Positions 8,815 to 16,917 of a stretch of DNA of 64,000 bases are shown here, piece by piece; position 1 is the first letter of the stretch, and every line of letters begins with the position of its first letter. Position numbers and translations under genes: made by a program. The stretch lies in assembly GCA_028693555.1 (NCBI GenBank), contig JAQUVD010000009.1:1-64000 (forward strand), in the 5' to 3' direction. The notes beneath the pieces were generated by a model that worked only from the letters and a program-made list of their open reading frames with translations, was not told the DNA's origin and did no database searches. The stretch is from Hespellia sp. (GTDB lineage: Bacteria; Bacillota; Clostridia; Lachnospirales; Lachnospiraceae).

Positions 8815-9744
8815 TTGAACGAGAATTATAATATTTCATCCTCACCACATATTCGTGACAAAGTAACAAGCAGCAACATCATGCTCATGGTTGTCATTGC
8901 CTTATTACCTGCTACGATATTTGGTGTCTATAATTTCGGGGTGAGCGCTTTGATTAATGTCGTGCTTACAACCGGAACTGCTGTTTTAGCAGAATATGTA
9001 TATGAGAAATTAATGAAAAAACCTGTTACAATCAAGGACTTTAGTGCAGTTGTGACCGGACTGTTACTTGCACTGAATCTGCCACCGACACTTCCGTACT
9101 GGATGGGACCTCTGGGGGCTGTATTTGCAATCGTTGTTGTAAAACAGTTATTTGGTGGACTGGGACAGAACTTTATGAATCCGGCTCTTGCAGCAAGATG
9201 TTTTCTCCTGATTTCATTTACAGGCAGAATGACTTATTTTGTATATGACGGAGTAACCGGTGCAACACCGCTTGCGGAGTTAAAAGCAGGAAACGCAGTA
9301 AATACGATGGATATGCTGATTGGTAATATTCGTGGTACAATCGGTGAGACTTCGGTTATCGCGATTATGATTGGTGCCATTTTCCTTTTGTTAATGGGAA
9401 TTATTGATCTTCGTATTCCGGGTACATATTTACTTACATTTGTCATCTTTATCACGATATTTGGCGGACATGGTTTTGATCCTCAGTACATCACGGCACA
9501 TCTCTGTGGCGGTGGTATCATGCTTGGTGCATGGTTTATGGCTACAGATTATGTCACGTCCCCGATTACAAAGACGGGGCAGATTGTCTATGGTATCTGT
9601 CTTGGCGTGCTGACAGGTCTGTTCCGTCTCTTCGGCGGATCGGCAGAAGGTGTATCTTATGCGATCATCTTTAGTAATCTCTTAGTACCTTTGATTGAGA
9701 GAATTACTCTTCCAAAACCATTTGGCAAAGGAGGAGAGAAGTAA
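8815..9744 (+). CDS. rnfD: Electron transport complex subunit RnfD
   Basis: 309-aa integral membrane subunit with about nine hydrophobic helices. It carries a covalent FMN on a Thr in the S/TGAT-type motif, here GVTGATPLAEL. The start is TTG with GGGGAGGAG 7 bases before it. The stop shares one base with the rnfG start, so the two are translationally coupled. The flavin would be attached by the ApbE encoded at 13648-14631. Confidence 0.95.
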   Translation: MNENYNISSSPHIRDKVTSSNIMLMVVIALLPATIFGVYNFGVSALINVVLTTGTAVLAEYVYEKLMKKPVTIKDFSAVVTGLLLALNLPPTLPYWMGPLGAVFAIVVVKQLFGGLGQNFMNPALAARCFLLISFTGRMTYFVYDGVTGATPLAELKAGNAVNTMDMLIGNIRGTIGETSVIAIMIGAIFLLLMGIIDLRIPGTYLLTFVIFITIFGGHGFDPQYITAHLCGGGIMLGAWFMATDYVTSPITKTGQIVYGICLGVLTGLFRLFGGSAEGVSYAIIFSNLLVPLIERITLPKPFGKGGEK

Positions 9745-10358
9745 TGAATAAAATGATTAAAAATGCATTGATATTAATGGCAATTACTTTGGTAGCAGGT
9801 CTTGGTCTTGGCGTTGTGTATGAGATTACAAAGGCGCCAATCGCTGCGGCGCAGGAGAAGGCAACACAGGAAGCGTACAAGTCTGTCCTTTCCGAGGCAT
9901 CCGAGTTTGCGGATTATGCAGATTTTGATGCGAAGGAAGCTGCGGGCATCTTAGAGGAGGCAGGGCTTTCCAGTGACATCATTGATGCGGTAGCAGAGGC
10001 AAAAGATAAGAGCGGTGAAGTGATTGGGTATGTGATCACAGTTACCTCCAAAGAAGGTTATGGCGGCGATATTCGGATTTCTACGGGAATTGATACGACC
10101 GGCACTGTGAAGGGTGTATCGATCCTCTCAATTAGCGAGACAGCAGGACTTGGAATGAAAGCTACAGAAGATGAGTTCCAAAATCAGTTTAAAGACAAGC
10201 AGGTAGATTCATTTGCCTACACAAAATCAGGTGCATCAGCCGACAATGAGATTGATGCATTAAGTGGAGCAACAATCACAACCAATGCGTTTACAAATGA
10301 TGTGAATGCAGCACTTGCTTATTATACAGAAGTTTTAGCGGAAGGGGGAAGTAACTAA
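9744..10358 (+). CDS. rnfG: Electron transport complex subunit RnfG
   Basis: 204-aa subunit with one N-terminal membrane anchor (residues 5-27) and an extracytoplasmic FMN-binding domain. The motif ALSGATITT near residue 175 carries the Thr that receives FMN from ApbE. The start ATG overlaps the rnfD stop and the stop overlaps the rnfE start by one base. Confidence 0.95.
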   Translation: MNKMIKNALILMAITLVAGLGLGVVYEITKAPIAAAQEKATQEAYKSVLSEASEFADYADFDAKEAAGILEEAGLSSDIIDAVAEAKDKSGEVIGYVITVTSKEGYGGDIRISTGIDTTGTVKGVSILSISETAGLGMKATEDEFQNQFKDKQVDSFAYTKSGASADNEIDALSGATITTNAFTNDVNAALAYYTEVLAEGGSN

Positions 10359-11071
10359 TGGGAAAGTATACGGAGAGATTATACAACGGTATTATTAAAG
10401 AAAATCCTACATTTGTATTGGTATTAGGTATGTGTCCGACACTTGCGGTTACGACTTCTGCAATCAACGGTGTTGGTATGGGACTGTCTACTACAGCAGT
10501 TCTTGTTATGTCGAATATGCTGATTTCCATGCTGCGCAAGATCATCCCGGACAGTGTACGTATGCCGGCGTTTATCGTGGTCGTTGCATCCTTTGTAACG
10601 ATTGTACAGTTCCTGCTTCAGGGATTCGTTCCGAGTCTTTATGATTCACTTGGACTTTACATTCCACTGATTGTAGTGAACTGTATTATCCTTGGACGTG
10701 CAGAGAGTTATGCATCTAAGAACCCGGTTGGTTTATCCATCTTTGATGGAATCGGTATGGGATTGGGATTTACGTTAGCACTTACGCTGATCGGTATGGT
10801 ACGAGAAATTATCGGAGCCGGACAGATCTTTGGATTCCAGATCCTCGGTGACTGGTACACACCAATCACGATTTTTGTACTTGCTCCCGGAGCACTCTTT
10901 GTGCTTGGATTTATGACAGCAATCCAGAATGCAATTGCGAACAAAAAAGGAAAACCTCGTAAAGATACATTTGGAGAATGTGGCGCGGGATGTGCATCTT
11001 GCGGAAATGCGAGCTGCAAAGGACGTTTCCTTACAACAGAAGCAACAACTGAGAAGAAGGAGGAGAACTAA
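10358..11071 (+). CDS. rnfE: Electron transport complex subunit RnfE
   Basis: 237-aa membrane subunit with six predicted helices, related to RnfA. The N-terminal KENPTFVLVLGMCPTLAVTTSAING signature is typical. The C-terminus is extended by a Cys-rich tail (ECGAGCASCGNASC) that most proteobacterial RnfE lack; such tails are common in clostridial homologues and could sit near the iron-sulfur subunits, though that role is inference. One-base overlaps link it to rnfG and rnfA. Confidence 0.95.
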   Translation: MGKYTERLYNGIIKENPTFVLVLGMCPTLAVTTSAINGVGMGLSTTAVLVMSNMLISMLRKIIPDSVRMPAFIVVVASFVTIVQFLLQGFVPSLYDSLGLYIPLIVVNCIILGRAESYASKNPVGLSIFDGIGMGLGFTLALTLIGMVREIIGAGQIFGFQILGDWYTPITIFVLAPGALFVLGFMTAIQNAIANKKGKPRKDTFGECGAGCASCGNASCKGRFLTTEATTEKKEEN

Positions 11072-11646
11072 TGAAAGAATTACTGATTATTGCCATTGGT
11101 TCTGCCATGGTTAACAACGTTGTACTTAGTCAGTTCTTAGGACTCTGTCCGTTTATCGGAGTATCAAAGAAGGTTGATACAGCGGCCGGTATGGGTGGCG
11201 CGGTATGTTTTGTTATTACGATTGCATCTCTTTGCACGGGGCTGATTTATAAATTTATTCTGACACCACTTCATTTTGAATACCTGCAGACAATCGTATT
11301 TATTCTTGTCATTGCAGCACTGGTTCAGTTTATTGAAATGTTCCTGAAAAAAATGATTCCATCGTTATACCGTGCGCTGGGTGTGTACCTTCCACTGATT
11401 ACGACAAACTGTGCGGTTCTTGGTGTGGCACTTACCAATGTTCAGAAGGAATATGACATTTTACAGGGAGTTGTAAACGGACTTGCAACAGCAATCGGAT
11501 TTCTGATTGCGATTGTAATCATGGCAGGTATCCGTGAGAAGACAGAATACAATGATATTCCAAAGGCATTTGAGGGTTCTGCAATCGTACTTGTAACTGC
11601 AGGTCTGATGGCAATTGCATTCTTTGGATTTTCAGGATTGATTTAG
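11071..11646 (+). CDS. rnfA: Electron transport complex subunit RnfA
   Basis: 191-aa membrane subunit with six helices; the pair RnfA/RnfE forms the core that holds an intramembrane iron-sulfur centre in structurally studied Rnf and Nqr complexes. The signature NNVVLSQFLGLCPFIGVS and the second half YLPLITTNCAVLGVAL, both with the key Cys residues, are present. GAAGGAGGAG precedes the ATG. Confidence 0.96.
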   Translation: MKELLIIAIGSAMVNNVVLSQFLGLCPFIGVSKKVDTAAGMGGAVCFVITIASLCTGLIYKFILTPLHFEYLQTIVFILVIAALVQFIEMFLKKMIPSLYRALGVYLPLITTNCAVLGVALTNVQKEYDILQGVVNGLATAIGFLIAIVIMAGIREKTEYNDIPKAFEGSAIVLVTAGLMAIAFFGFSGLI

Positions 11647-11660
11647 GAGGACATTAGATT

Positions 11661-12452
11661 ATGAGTATATCAGGAATTTTAATTGCCGCAGTGATTGTTG
11701 GCGGTACTGGACTTTTTATCGGTGTGTTCCTTGGAATTGCCGGCAAGAAGTTTGCGGTAGAAGTAGATGAAAATGAAGAAGCAATCTTAGGTGTGCTCCC
11801 GGGTAATAACTGTGGTGGGTGTGGCTTTGCCGGATGCTCCGGACTTGCCGCAGCGATTGCAAAAGGGGAAGCGGAGATTGACGGATGTCCTGTCGGCGGT
11901 GCACCGGTTGCTGCCAAGATTGGTGAAATCATGGGACAGACAGTAGAAGAAGGTGTTCGAAAGACTGCATTTGTGAAATGTGCCGGAGACTGTACAAAAG
12001 CAAAAACGGATTATGAATATACTGGTTTGGAAGATTGCACCATGATGGCATTTGTACAAAATGGTGGTCCCAAGTCATGCAACTATGGCTGCCTTGGATA
12101 TGGAAGCTGTGTCAAGGCGTGTCCGTTCGACGCACTTCATATTGTAGACGGTGTTGCGGTTGTTGATAAAGAGGCATGTAAGGCCTGCGGCAAATGTATC
12201 ACAGCCTGTCCAAAACATTTAATTGAAATGGTTCCTTATGAGCAGAAGCACCGTGTGCGCTGCAGTAATCAGGAAAAAGGCAAAATGGTAATCTCTGCCT
12301 GTGAAGCCGGATGTATTGCATGCCGTATGTGCGAAAAGGTCTGTGAAGTTGGAGCGATTACAGTGGAGGATAATATTGCACACATCAACTATGAACTGTG
12401 TACAAACTGTGGAAAATGTGCAGAAAAATGTCCAAAGAAGATTATCTTATAA
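11661..12452 (+). CDS. rnfB: Electron transport complex subunit RnfB (multi-cluster ferredoxin)
   Basis: 263-aa subunit that accepts electrons from reduced ferredoxin. One N-terminal helix (residues 4-27) is followed by the CxxCxxxxCx16C cluster domain (Cys51, 54, 59, 76). The C-terminal part has further ferredoxin motifs: CVKACP, CKACGKCITACP, CIACRMCEKVCEV and CTNCGKCAEKCP. That makes about five [4Fe-4S] clusters, more than the three of E. coli RsxB and in line with long clostridial/acetogen RnfB. RBS TAGGAGG precedes ATG 11661. It is the last rnf gene. Confidence 0.96.
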   Translation: MSISGILIAAVIVGGTGLFIGVFLGIAGKKFAVEVDENEEAILGVLPGNNCGGCGFAGCSGLAAAIAKGEAEIDGCPVGGAPVAAKIGEIMGQTVEEGVRKTAFVKCAGDCTKAKTDYEYTGLEDCTMMAFVQNGGPKSCNYGCLGYGSCVKACPFDALHIVDGVAVVDKEACKACGKCITACPKHLIEMVPYEQKHRVRCSNQEKGKMVISACEAGCIACRMCEKVCEVGAITVEDNIAHINYELCTNCGKCAEKCPKKIIL

Positions 12453-12459
12453 GGTGATT

Positions 12460-12918
12460 ATGAAACGAACAGGAAAACAAATTATTTTAGACACTTTTCA
12501 TTTAGTGAAAAAAGATTTGAAAGAGAACAGGATTGCGTTATTGGCAATCCTGTTCTACTTCCTATGCTCGAAAATGATTTTTCACACTATCTGTCCGATG
12601 GTGCTGTTTACCGGGCTTCCCTGTCCTGCCTGTGGACTTACCCGGGCGGGGATTGCGCTGCTCACCGGGAAATTTGCGCTGGCGTGGCAGATGCATCCGT
12701 TTATTTACCTGATTGTTCTTTTATGCGTTATCTGGGCAATTCAGCGCTATGTACTGCAACGAACCCTTCCATGGATGAAAGTGGTGTGGGTGGTCAGCCT
12801 GTGCGCACTGATTGCGTTTTATTTCTATCGTATGTTCCGATATTTTCCAGATCAGCCTCCGATGAGTTACTATCACCGAAATCTGCTTGTGTTCTTTTAT
12901 GAGCTTGTTGTCCGGTAA
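12460..12918 (+). CDS. DUF2752 membrane protein
   Basis: 152-aa protein seven bases after rnfB, with AAGGTG before ATG 12460. It has the DUF2752 signature CPACGLTRAGIALLTGKFALAW followed by MHPF, and three or four hydrophobic segments (about residues 27-45, 75-100, 110-130). The function of DUF2752 proteins is unknown; the paired Cys in CPACG could bind metal or form a disulfide. Being directly downstream of rnfB suggests co-transcription. A 13-bp perfect inverted repeat lies inside the coding sequence at 12524-12556, so its expression may be reduced relative to rnf. Confidence 0.8.
   Translation: MKRTGKQIILDTFHLVKKDLKENRIALLAILFYFLCSKMIFHTICPMVLFTGLPCPACGLTRAGIALLTGKFALAWQMHPFIYLIVLLCVIWAIQRYVLQRTLPWMKVVWVVSLCALIAFYFYRMFRYFPDQPPMSYYHRNLLVFFYELVVR
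12524..12556 (+). repeat. 13-bp perfect inverted repeat inside the DUF2752 gene
   Basis: AGAACAGGATTGC (12524-12536) pairs with GCAATCCTGTTCT (12544-12556) around a 7-base loop. It begins 72 bases after the rnfB stop and falls in codons 22-33 of the DUF2752 gene. There is no T-run after it, so it could be a processing or stabilising hairpin for the rnf transcript. Confidence 0.7.
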
Positions 12919-12940
12919 ACGTGAAAATAACGTGAATTGA

Positions 12941-12969
12941 TTGTTTTGGATCTGCGTTTGTGATAAAAT
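12941..12969 (+). promoter_or_regulatory. Probable promoter for the Pro/Gln-rich protein gene
   Basis: -35 TTGTTT at 12941-12946, 17-base spacer, -10 TAAAAT at 12964-12969, 39 bases before ATG 13008. Confidence 0.5.
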
Positions 12970-13007
12970 AAAAGAAAGTAATGAGGATAACGAAGGAGGA
13001 GCAATAA

Positions 13008-13565
13008 ATGGACGAAAATAATAAGGTACCAGCAGCCGGTGAACAAGTGATATTTGATGAGGGAAAACCAGCAGAAGCGCCACAGAGCGAGATTTCGCAG
13101 CCACAGGCAGAAGTGCCACAGAGCGAGAGCCCGCAGCCACAGGCAGAAGCGCCACAGAGTGAGAATCCGCAGCCGGAGGCAGAAGCACCACAGAGTGAGA
13201 TCCCACAGGTGGAACAGCCTCAGCAGCAGTATCAGCAGACACCACCGCCGAATAATTATCAATATCAGAACCAGCAATATCAGAATCAGCAGCAGTACAA
13301 TACGGTTCCACCGAATCCGGTCACAGTTGAGCCGGACACAAAGCCGATGAGTCTTGGAGACTGGCTTGTCACACTGTTATTGATGATGATTCCATGTGTG
13401 AATATTATTTTGCTCTTTGTATGGGCATTTGGAGATAAGACAGGGAATTTGAACCGTAAGAATTATGCGAAAGCAGAATTGATTATTTTTGGTGTCATTG
13501 CAGCGATTTATTTAATTGTTGTAATCATCATGGCAATTGCAATCGGATTTTCATGGTCCCATTAG
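13008..13565 (+). CDS. Pro/Gln-rich repeat membrane protein
   Basis: 185-aa protein of unknown function. Residues 25-60 are three 12-residue repeats of the form PQSExxQPxAEx, with a fourth partial copy to residue 67; then comes a Gln/Asn/Tyr-rich stretch (about 70-100). The C-terminal half has two hydrophobic segments (about 118-138 and 155-180) joined by DKTGNLNRKNYAKAE. Similar layouts, a low-complexity cytoplasmic tail plus two helices, are common in Lachnospiraceae and are often annotated only as hypothetical. AAGGAGGAG lies just before the ATG. It converges with apbE across a shared terminator. Confidence 0.75.
   Translation: MDENNKVPAAGEQVIFDEGKPAEAPQSEISQPQAEVPQSESPQPQAEAPQSENPQPEAEAPQSEIPQVEQPQQQYQQTPPPNNYQYQNQQYQNQQQYNTVPPNPVTVEPDTKPMSLGDWLVTLLLMMIPCVNIILLFVWAFGDKTGNLNRKNYAKAELIIFGVIAAIYLIVVIIMAIAIGFSWSH
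13080..13208 (+). repeat. 36-bp coding tandem repeats
   Basis: Three and a half in-frame copies of a 36-bp unit encode the PQSE-type 12-residue repeat. Copies differ by a few bases, so the array is not freshly expanded. Such arrays change copy number between strains by slippage. Confidence 0.8.
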
Positions 13566-13586
13566 TTCGATAGATAAATATGTGAG

Positions 13587-13622
13587 AAAAGCGTGCTGCG
13601 GTTCAACCGCGGCACGCTTTTT
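13587..13622. terminator. Bidirectional terminator between convergent genes
   Basis: Stem AAGCGTGCTGCGGTT with AACCGCGGCACGCTT, a minimal loop, T-run on the + side and A-run (T-run on the minus strand) on the other. It serves the 13008 gene and apbE (stop at 13648). Confidence 0.85.
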
Positions 13623-13647
13623 AAAACGAATCTGTAACAGGATACAG

Positions 13648-14631
13648 CTATTTGTTGGACCCTGTCTGGTGGAGCTCATAATCGTCGGTGATAAAGACTG
13701 CTTCAATATTGTCGAGTGAATCAATCAGCTTTGTACCTTCGTCGAGACCGAGTGCAAAGCAGGTCGTGCTCAATGCATCGCCATCGACGGATTGATCCGA
13801 TATAATTGTGACACCAAGCAGGTTATTATCATAAGGGAAACCTGTAAACGGATTTAAGATGTGGTGGTACAATTTATTATCTACTTTGAAATATCGTTCA
13901 TACACACCGGAAGACACAACGGATTTGTCCTTGACGTCGACACTTGTAATTGCAGTACTTTCGTCGAATGGCTTTTGAATCCCAATGTGATACGCGCTTC
14001 CATCTATTTTGCTTCCGATTGTAAGTACATTCCCGCCGAGACTGATGATTCCATGCTCGACATCTTTTGCTTCGATCAATGCTTTCAGCTGATCTGCAAT
14101 GTAACCTTTTGCGATACCGCCAAGATCAATGGCTGCTTTGGGGTCTGTCAGAGTCACTGTGTTCCCATTGATGATGACATTCTGATAATTGACATGACTT
14201 TTTGCTTCTTCAATTGCAGATGCGTCCGGGACAACGCCGGTATTGTTCTTGAAATCCCACAGACTGCTTAACGGAGCGATCGTAATATCGAAGTATCCAT
14301 TTGACAGCCTACCGTAATCAAGTCCTTTTTGAATGAGCTCTATAGTATCATCTGATACGGTGACAGCAGCACCATGGGCATTGTTAATCTGAGAAATTTC
14401 ACTGGTATCAATGGTGCGGCTGAATCGGTCTTCGTAATCCTGACACATGCTGATACAATCATCTAATATAGCGGTGTCTTTTGTTCCGTAAAGTTCAATT
14501 GATATTACGGTATCGAATAAAATAGCAGTCGTGGAGATTGGCTCGGTATTTGCCACACTGCATCCGGCTAGTATAAAAATGAGAGATGCAGAAAAAAGTG
14601 CAGCCATACATCGTGTAATTCTATTTTTCAT
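13648..14631 (-). CDS. apbE: FAD:protein FMN transferase (lipoprotein)
   Basis: 327-aa ApbE enzyme that transfers FMN from FAD to a Thr in S/TGAT motifs of extracytoplasmic flavoproteins. The N-terminus is a lipoprotein signal ending in LAGC (Cys24), placing it outside the membrane. The family stretch TAILFDTVISIELYG and the substrate/metal region AAIDLGGIAKGYIAD are visible, as is the C-terminal HHILNPFTGFP plus VDGDALSTTCFALG. RnfD and RnfG encoded nearby are its obvious clients. It reads toward the rnf operon and has its own promoter at 14684-14712. Confidence 0.93.
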   Translation of the reverse strand: MKNRITRCMAALFSASLIFILAGCSVANTEPISTTAILFDTVISIELYGTKDTAILDDCISMCQDYEDRFSRTIDTSEISQINNAHGAAVTVSDDTIELIQKGLDYGRLSNGYFDITIAPLSSLWDFKNNTGVVPDASAIEEAKSHVNYQNVIINGNTVTLTDPKAAIDLGGIAKGYIADQLKALIEAKDVEHGIISLGGNVLTIGSKIDGSAYHIGIQKPFDESTAITSVDVKDKSVVSSGVYERYFKVDNKLYHHILNPFTGFPYDNNLLGVTIISDQSVDGDALSTTCFALGLDEGTKLIDSLDNIEAVFITDDYELHQTGSNK

Positions 14632-14683
14632 GGTTTTAATCCTTATTCTGATAGTCTGGGCTTTCTAACAATGAATCTCTGCT

Positions 14684-14712
14684 ATTATATCAGCCAACTA
14701 TGAAAAACACAA
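14684..14712 (-). promoter_or_regulatory. Promoter of apbE
   Basis: On the minus strand: -35 TTGTGT (14707-14712), 17-base spacer, -10 TATAAT (14684-14689). Start codon lies 53 bases further on. Confidence 0.65.
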
Positions 14713-14724
14713 TCGAACATGTGA

Positions 14725-14753
14725 TTGCACAATGGGAATCGATGTGCTAAAAT
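14725..14753 (+). promoter_or_regulatory. Promoter of the Gx transporter-ruvAB operon
   Basis: -35 TTGCAC (14725-14730), 17-base spacer, -10 TAAAAT (14748-14753), 24 bases before ATG 14777. It diverges from the apbE promoter. Confidence 0.6.
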
Positions 14754-14776
14754 ATAGCCTGTGAGGTAACAACGAG

Positions 14777-15268
14777 ATGAAGAATAAGACCGCGTATTTT
14801 GGTGTATTTATTGCACTTGCACTGATTTTTAGTTATATAGAGAGCCTGATTCCCATCATGGTTTTGATTCCGATTCCCGGAATCAAACTGGGCCTGCCGA
14901 ATCTAATTGTATTAATTGCGCTATATAAGATGGGAGCGAAGGAAGCGTATCTTTTATCTGTGGTACGGGTCATTCTGGCAGGATTTATTTTTGGAAATAT
15001 GTTTAGTATCATTTATAGTCTGGCTGGTGGTCTTCTGAGCCTGAGCGTAATGACTGTTTTAAAAAAGACGGAGAAATTCAGCGTTCTTGGAATCAGCACA
15101 GCCGGCGGCGTGATGCATAACGTAGGACAGATTGTTGTTGCGATTCTGGCACTTGAGACGGTCAGTATCGCATACTATCTTCCGGTATTATTGATTACCG
15201 GATTGATTACAGGAATCATAATTGGAATCATTACAAATGAGACGCTCAAGCGTCTGACTTTTTTTTGA
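14777..15268 (+). CDS. Gx transporter family membrane protein (heptaprenyl diphosphate synthase component I-like)
   Basis: 163-aa hydrophobic protein with about five helices, matching the family once labelled heptaprenyl diphosphate synthase component I and now Gx transporter. It resembles substrate-binding S components of ECF transporters: LIPIMVLIPIPGIKLGLPNLIVL near the N-terminus is typical. In many Firmicutes such genes sit beside apbE and FMN-binding proteins in flavin-based electron-transfer loci, as here. The substrate is not known. Eighteen bases separate it from ruvA. Confidence 0.8.
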   Translation: MKNKTAYFGVFIALALIFSYIESLIPIMVLIPIPGIKLGLPNLIVLIALYKMGAKEAYLLSVVRVILAGFIFGNMFSIIYSLAGGLLSLSVMTVLKKTEKFSVLGISTAGGVMHNVGQIVVAILALETVSIAYYLPVLLITGLITGIIIGIITNETLKRLTFF

Positions 15269-15285
15269 CGTAGAGAGGAGTTTAT

Positions 15286-15891
15286 ATGATTACATATATC
15301 AGGGGAGAGCTGGTTGCTTATGAAGATGATAAAGTCATTGTGGATGTTGGCGGTGTCGGATATGGAATCTATATGTCACAGCAGACGATGGGACTGCTGC
15401 CACAGACAGGGAATGAAGTGAAGATTCACACTTATATGAATGTGAAGGAAGATACAATGCAGCTGTTTGGTTTCCTTACAAGAGATGACCTTCAGGTATT
15501 TAAACTGGTGATCGGGGTGAGCGGAATTGGTCCCAAAGGAGGACTCAGTATCTTGTCGGAGCTTACGCCGGATGAACTTCGATTTGCGGTGATGACAGGG
15601 GATGCAAAAGCAATCTCAGCAGCACCCGGAATTGGGAAGAAGACAGCGGAAAAGCTGATTATAGAATTGAAAGATAAGCTTTCTATTGAAGATGTTCTGA
15701 CGCATGCGGCTGAGCCGGACGCGAATGGAAGCGCGGGCAATACGAATGAGATTCAGTCAGAAGCAATTCAGGCACTTGTGGCACTTGGCTACAGCAGCAG
15801 TGAGAGTCTCAAAGCGGTAAAAAAAGTAGATCTTACAGATGCGAATGTAGAAGATGTATTAAAAGAAGCATTAAAGCACATGATGTTTTAG
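15286..15891 (+). CDS. ruvA: Holliday junction helicase subunit RuvA
   Basis: 201-aa protein that tetramerises on four-way DNA junctions and loads RuvB. Domain I (OB fold, MITYIRGELVAYEDDKVIVDVGGVGYGI) is followed by two helix-hairpin-helix motifs (GVSGIGPKGGL and APGIGKKTAEKL). The C-terminal domain III that touches RuvB (EAIQALVALGYSSSE) is intact. GAGAGGAG precedes the ATG. ruvB follows after 27 bases. Confidence 0.97.
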   Translation: MITYIRGELVAYEDDKVIVDVGGVGYGIYMSQQTMGLLPQTGNEVKIHTYMNVKEDTMQLFGFLTRDDLQVFKLVIGVSGIGPKGGLSILSELTPDELRFAVMTGDAKAISAAPGIGKKTAEKLIIELKDKLSIEDVLTHAAEPDANGSAGNTNEIQSEAIQALVALGYSSSESLKAVKKVDLTDANVEDVLKEALKHMMF

Positions 15892-15918
15892 ATAGAAGAA
15901 TGATGATAAGGGGATCGC

Positions 15919-16914
15919 ATGGGGAAACGAATTATTACAACAGAAAATTTGGAAGAAGATTTAAAGATTGAGAATCATTTGCGCCCGCAGTTATTGTGTG
16001 ACTATATCGGACAAGCGAAAGCGAAAGAAATTTTGAAAATCTACATTGACGCGGCAAAGGAACGGCAGGAGGCATTAGATCATGTGCTCTTCTATGGTCC
16101 CCCGGGACTTGGAAAGACGACACTTGCGGGGATTATCGCGAACGAAATGGGCGTGAACATGAAGGTGACATCCGGACCGGCAATTGAAAAACCGGGAGAG
16201 ATGGCGGCGATTTTGAATAATCTTCAGGAGGGGGATGTTCTGTTTGTGGATGAGATACATCGATTGAATCGACAGGTGGAGGAAGTGCTGTATCCGGCGA
16301 TGGAGGATTACGCGATTGATATTATGATCGGAAAGGGTTCAAGTGCAAGATCAATCCGGCTGGACCTTCCGCAGTTTACACTGGTTGGCGCAACGACGCG
16401 CGCAGGAATGCTCTCGGCACCTCTTCGTGACCGCTTTGGTGTGACACATCGTCTGGAATTCTATACAGTAGAGGAACTTCAGGTGATTATTATGCGTTCT
16501 GCTAAGGTTTTGGAGGTTGAGATTGACACCAAAGGTGCCTTTGAACTGGCAAAACGTTCCAGAGGAACACCGAGACTTGCAAATCGTCTGCTCAAAAGAG
16601 TGCGTGATTTTGCACAGGTCAAATATGATGGTGTCATCACACAGGAGGTGGCAAATTATGCGCTGGACCTTCTGGACGTGGACAAATTTGGTCTTGATTA
16701 TGTGGATCGCAGTATTCTTCTGACCATGATTCAGAAATTTCAGGGCGGTCCGGTAGGTCTCGAGACGCTTGCAGCATCTATCGGAGAAGATGCAGGGACG
16801 ATTGAGGATGTCTACGAGCCATATCTGCTTAAGAATGGATTTATACAGCGTACACCGCGGGGAAGAGTTGCCACAGAGGAAGCATATCATCATCTGGGCA
16901 TTGCAGAGGTGTGA
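15919..16914 (+). CDS. ruvB: Holliday junction branch migration ATPase RuvB
   Basis: 331-aa AAA+ motor. Walker [10 protein letters not shown], Walker B VDEIHR, sensor 1 GATTRAGM and the arginine finger region APLRDRFG are present. The C-terminal winged helix ends with [18 protein letters not shown], as normal. Full length for the family. The next gene begins 3 bases after its stop. Confidence 0.97.
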   Translation: MGKRIITTENLEEDLKIENHLRPQLLCDYIGQAKAKEILKIYIDAAKERQEALDHVLFYGPPGLGKTTLAGIIANEMGVNMKVTSGPAIEKPGEMAAILNNLQEGDVLFVDEIHRLNRQVEEVLYPAMEDYAIDIMIGKGSSARSIRLDLPQFTLVGATTRAGMLSAPLRDRFGVTHRLEFYTVEELQVIIMRSAKVLEVEIDTKGAFELAKRSRGTPRLANRLLKRVRDFAQVKYDGVITQEVANYALDLLDVDKFGLDYVDRSILLTMIQKFQGGPVGLETLAASIGEDAGTIEDVYEPYLLKNGFIQRTPRGRVATEEAYHHLGIAEV

Positions 16915-16917
16915 GCG

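Noticed and set aside
13080..13208. Regularly spaced 36-bp repeats resembling a CRISPR array
   Set aside because: The repeats are adjacent without unique spacers, are in frame, and encode a Pro/Gln-rich protein segment.
13054..13350. Arg/His-rich open frames in other frames or on the other strand over the Pro/Gln gene
   Set aside because: They mirror the biased composition of the repeat region and lack ribosome binding sites.
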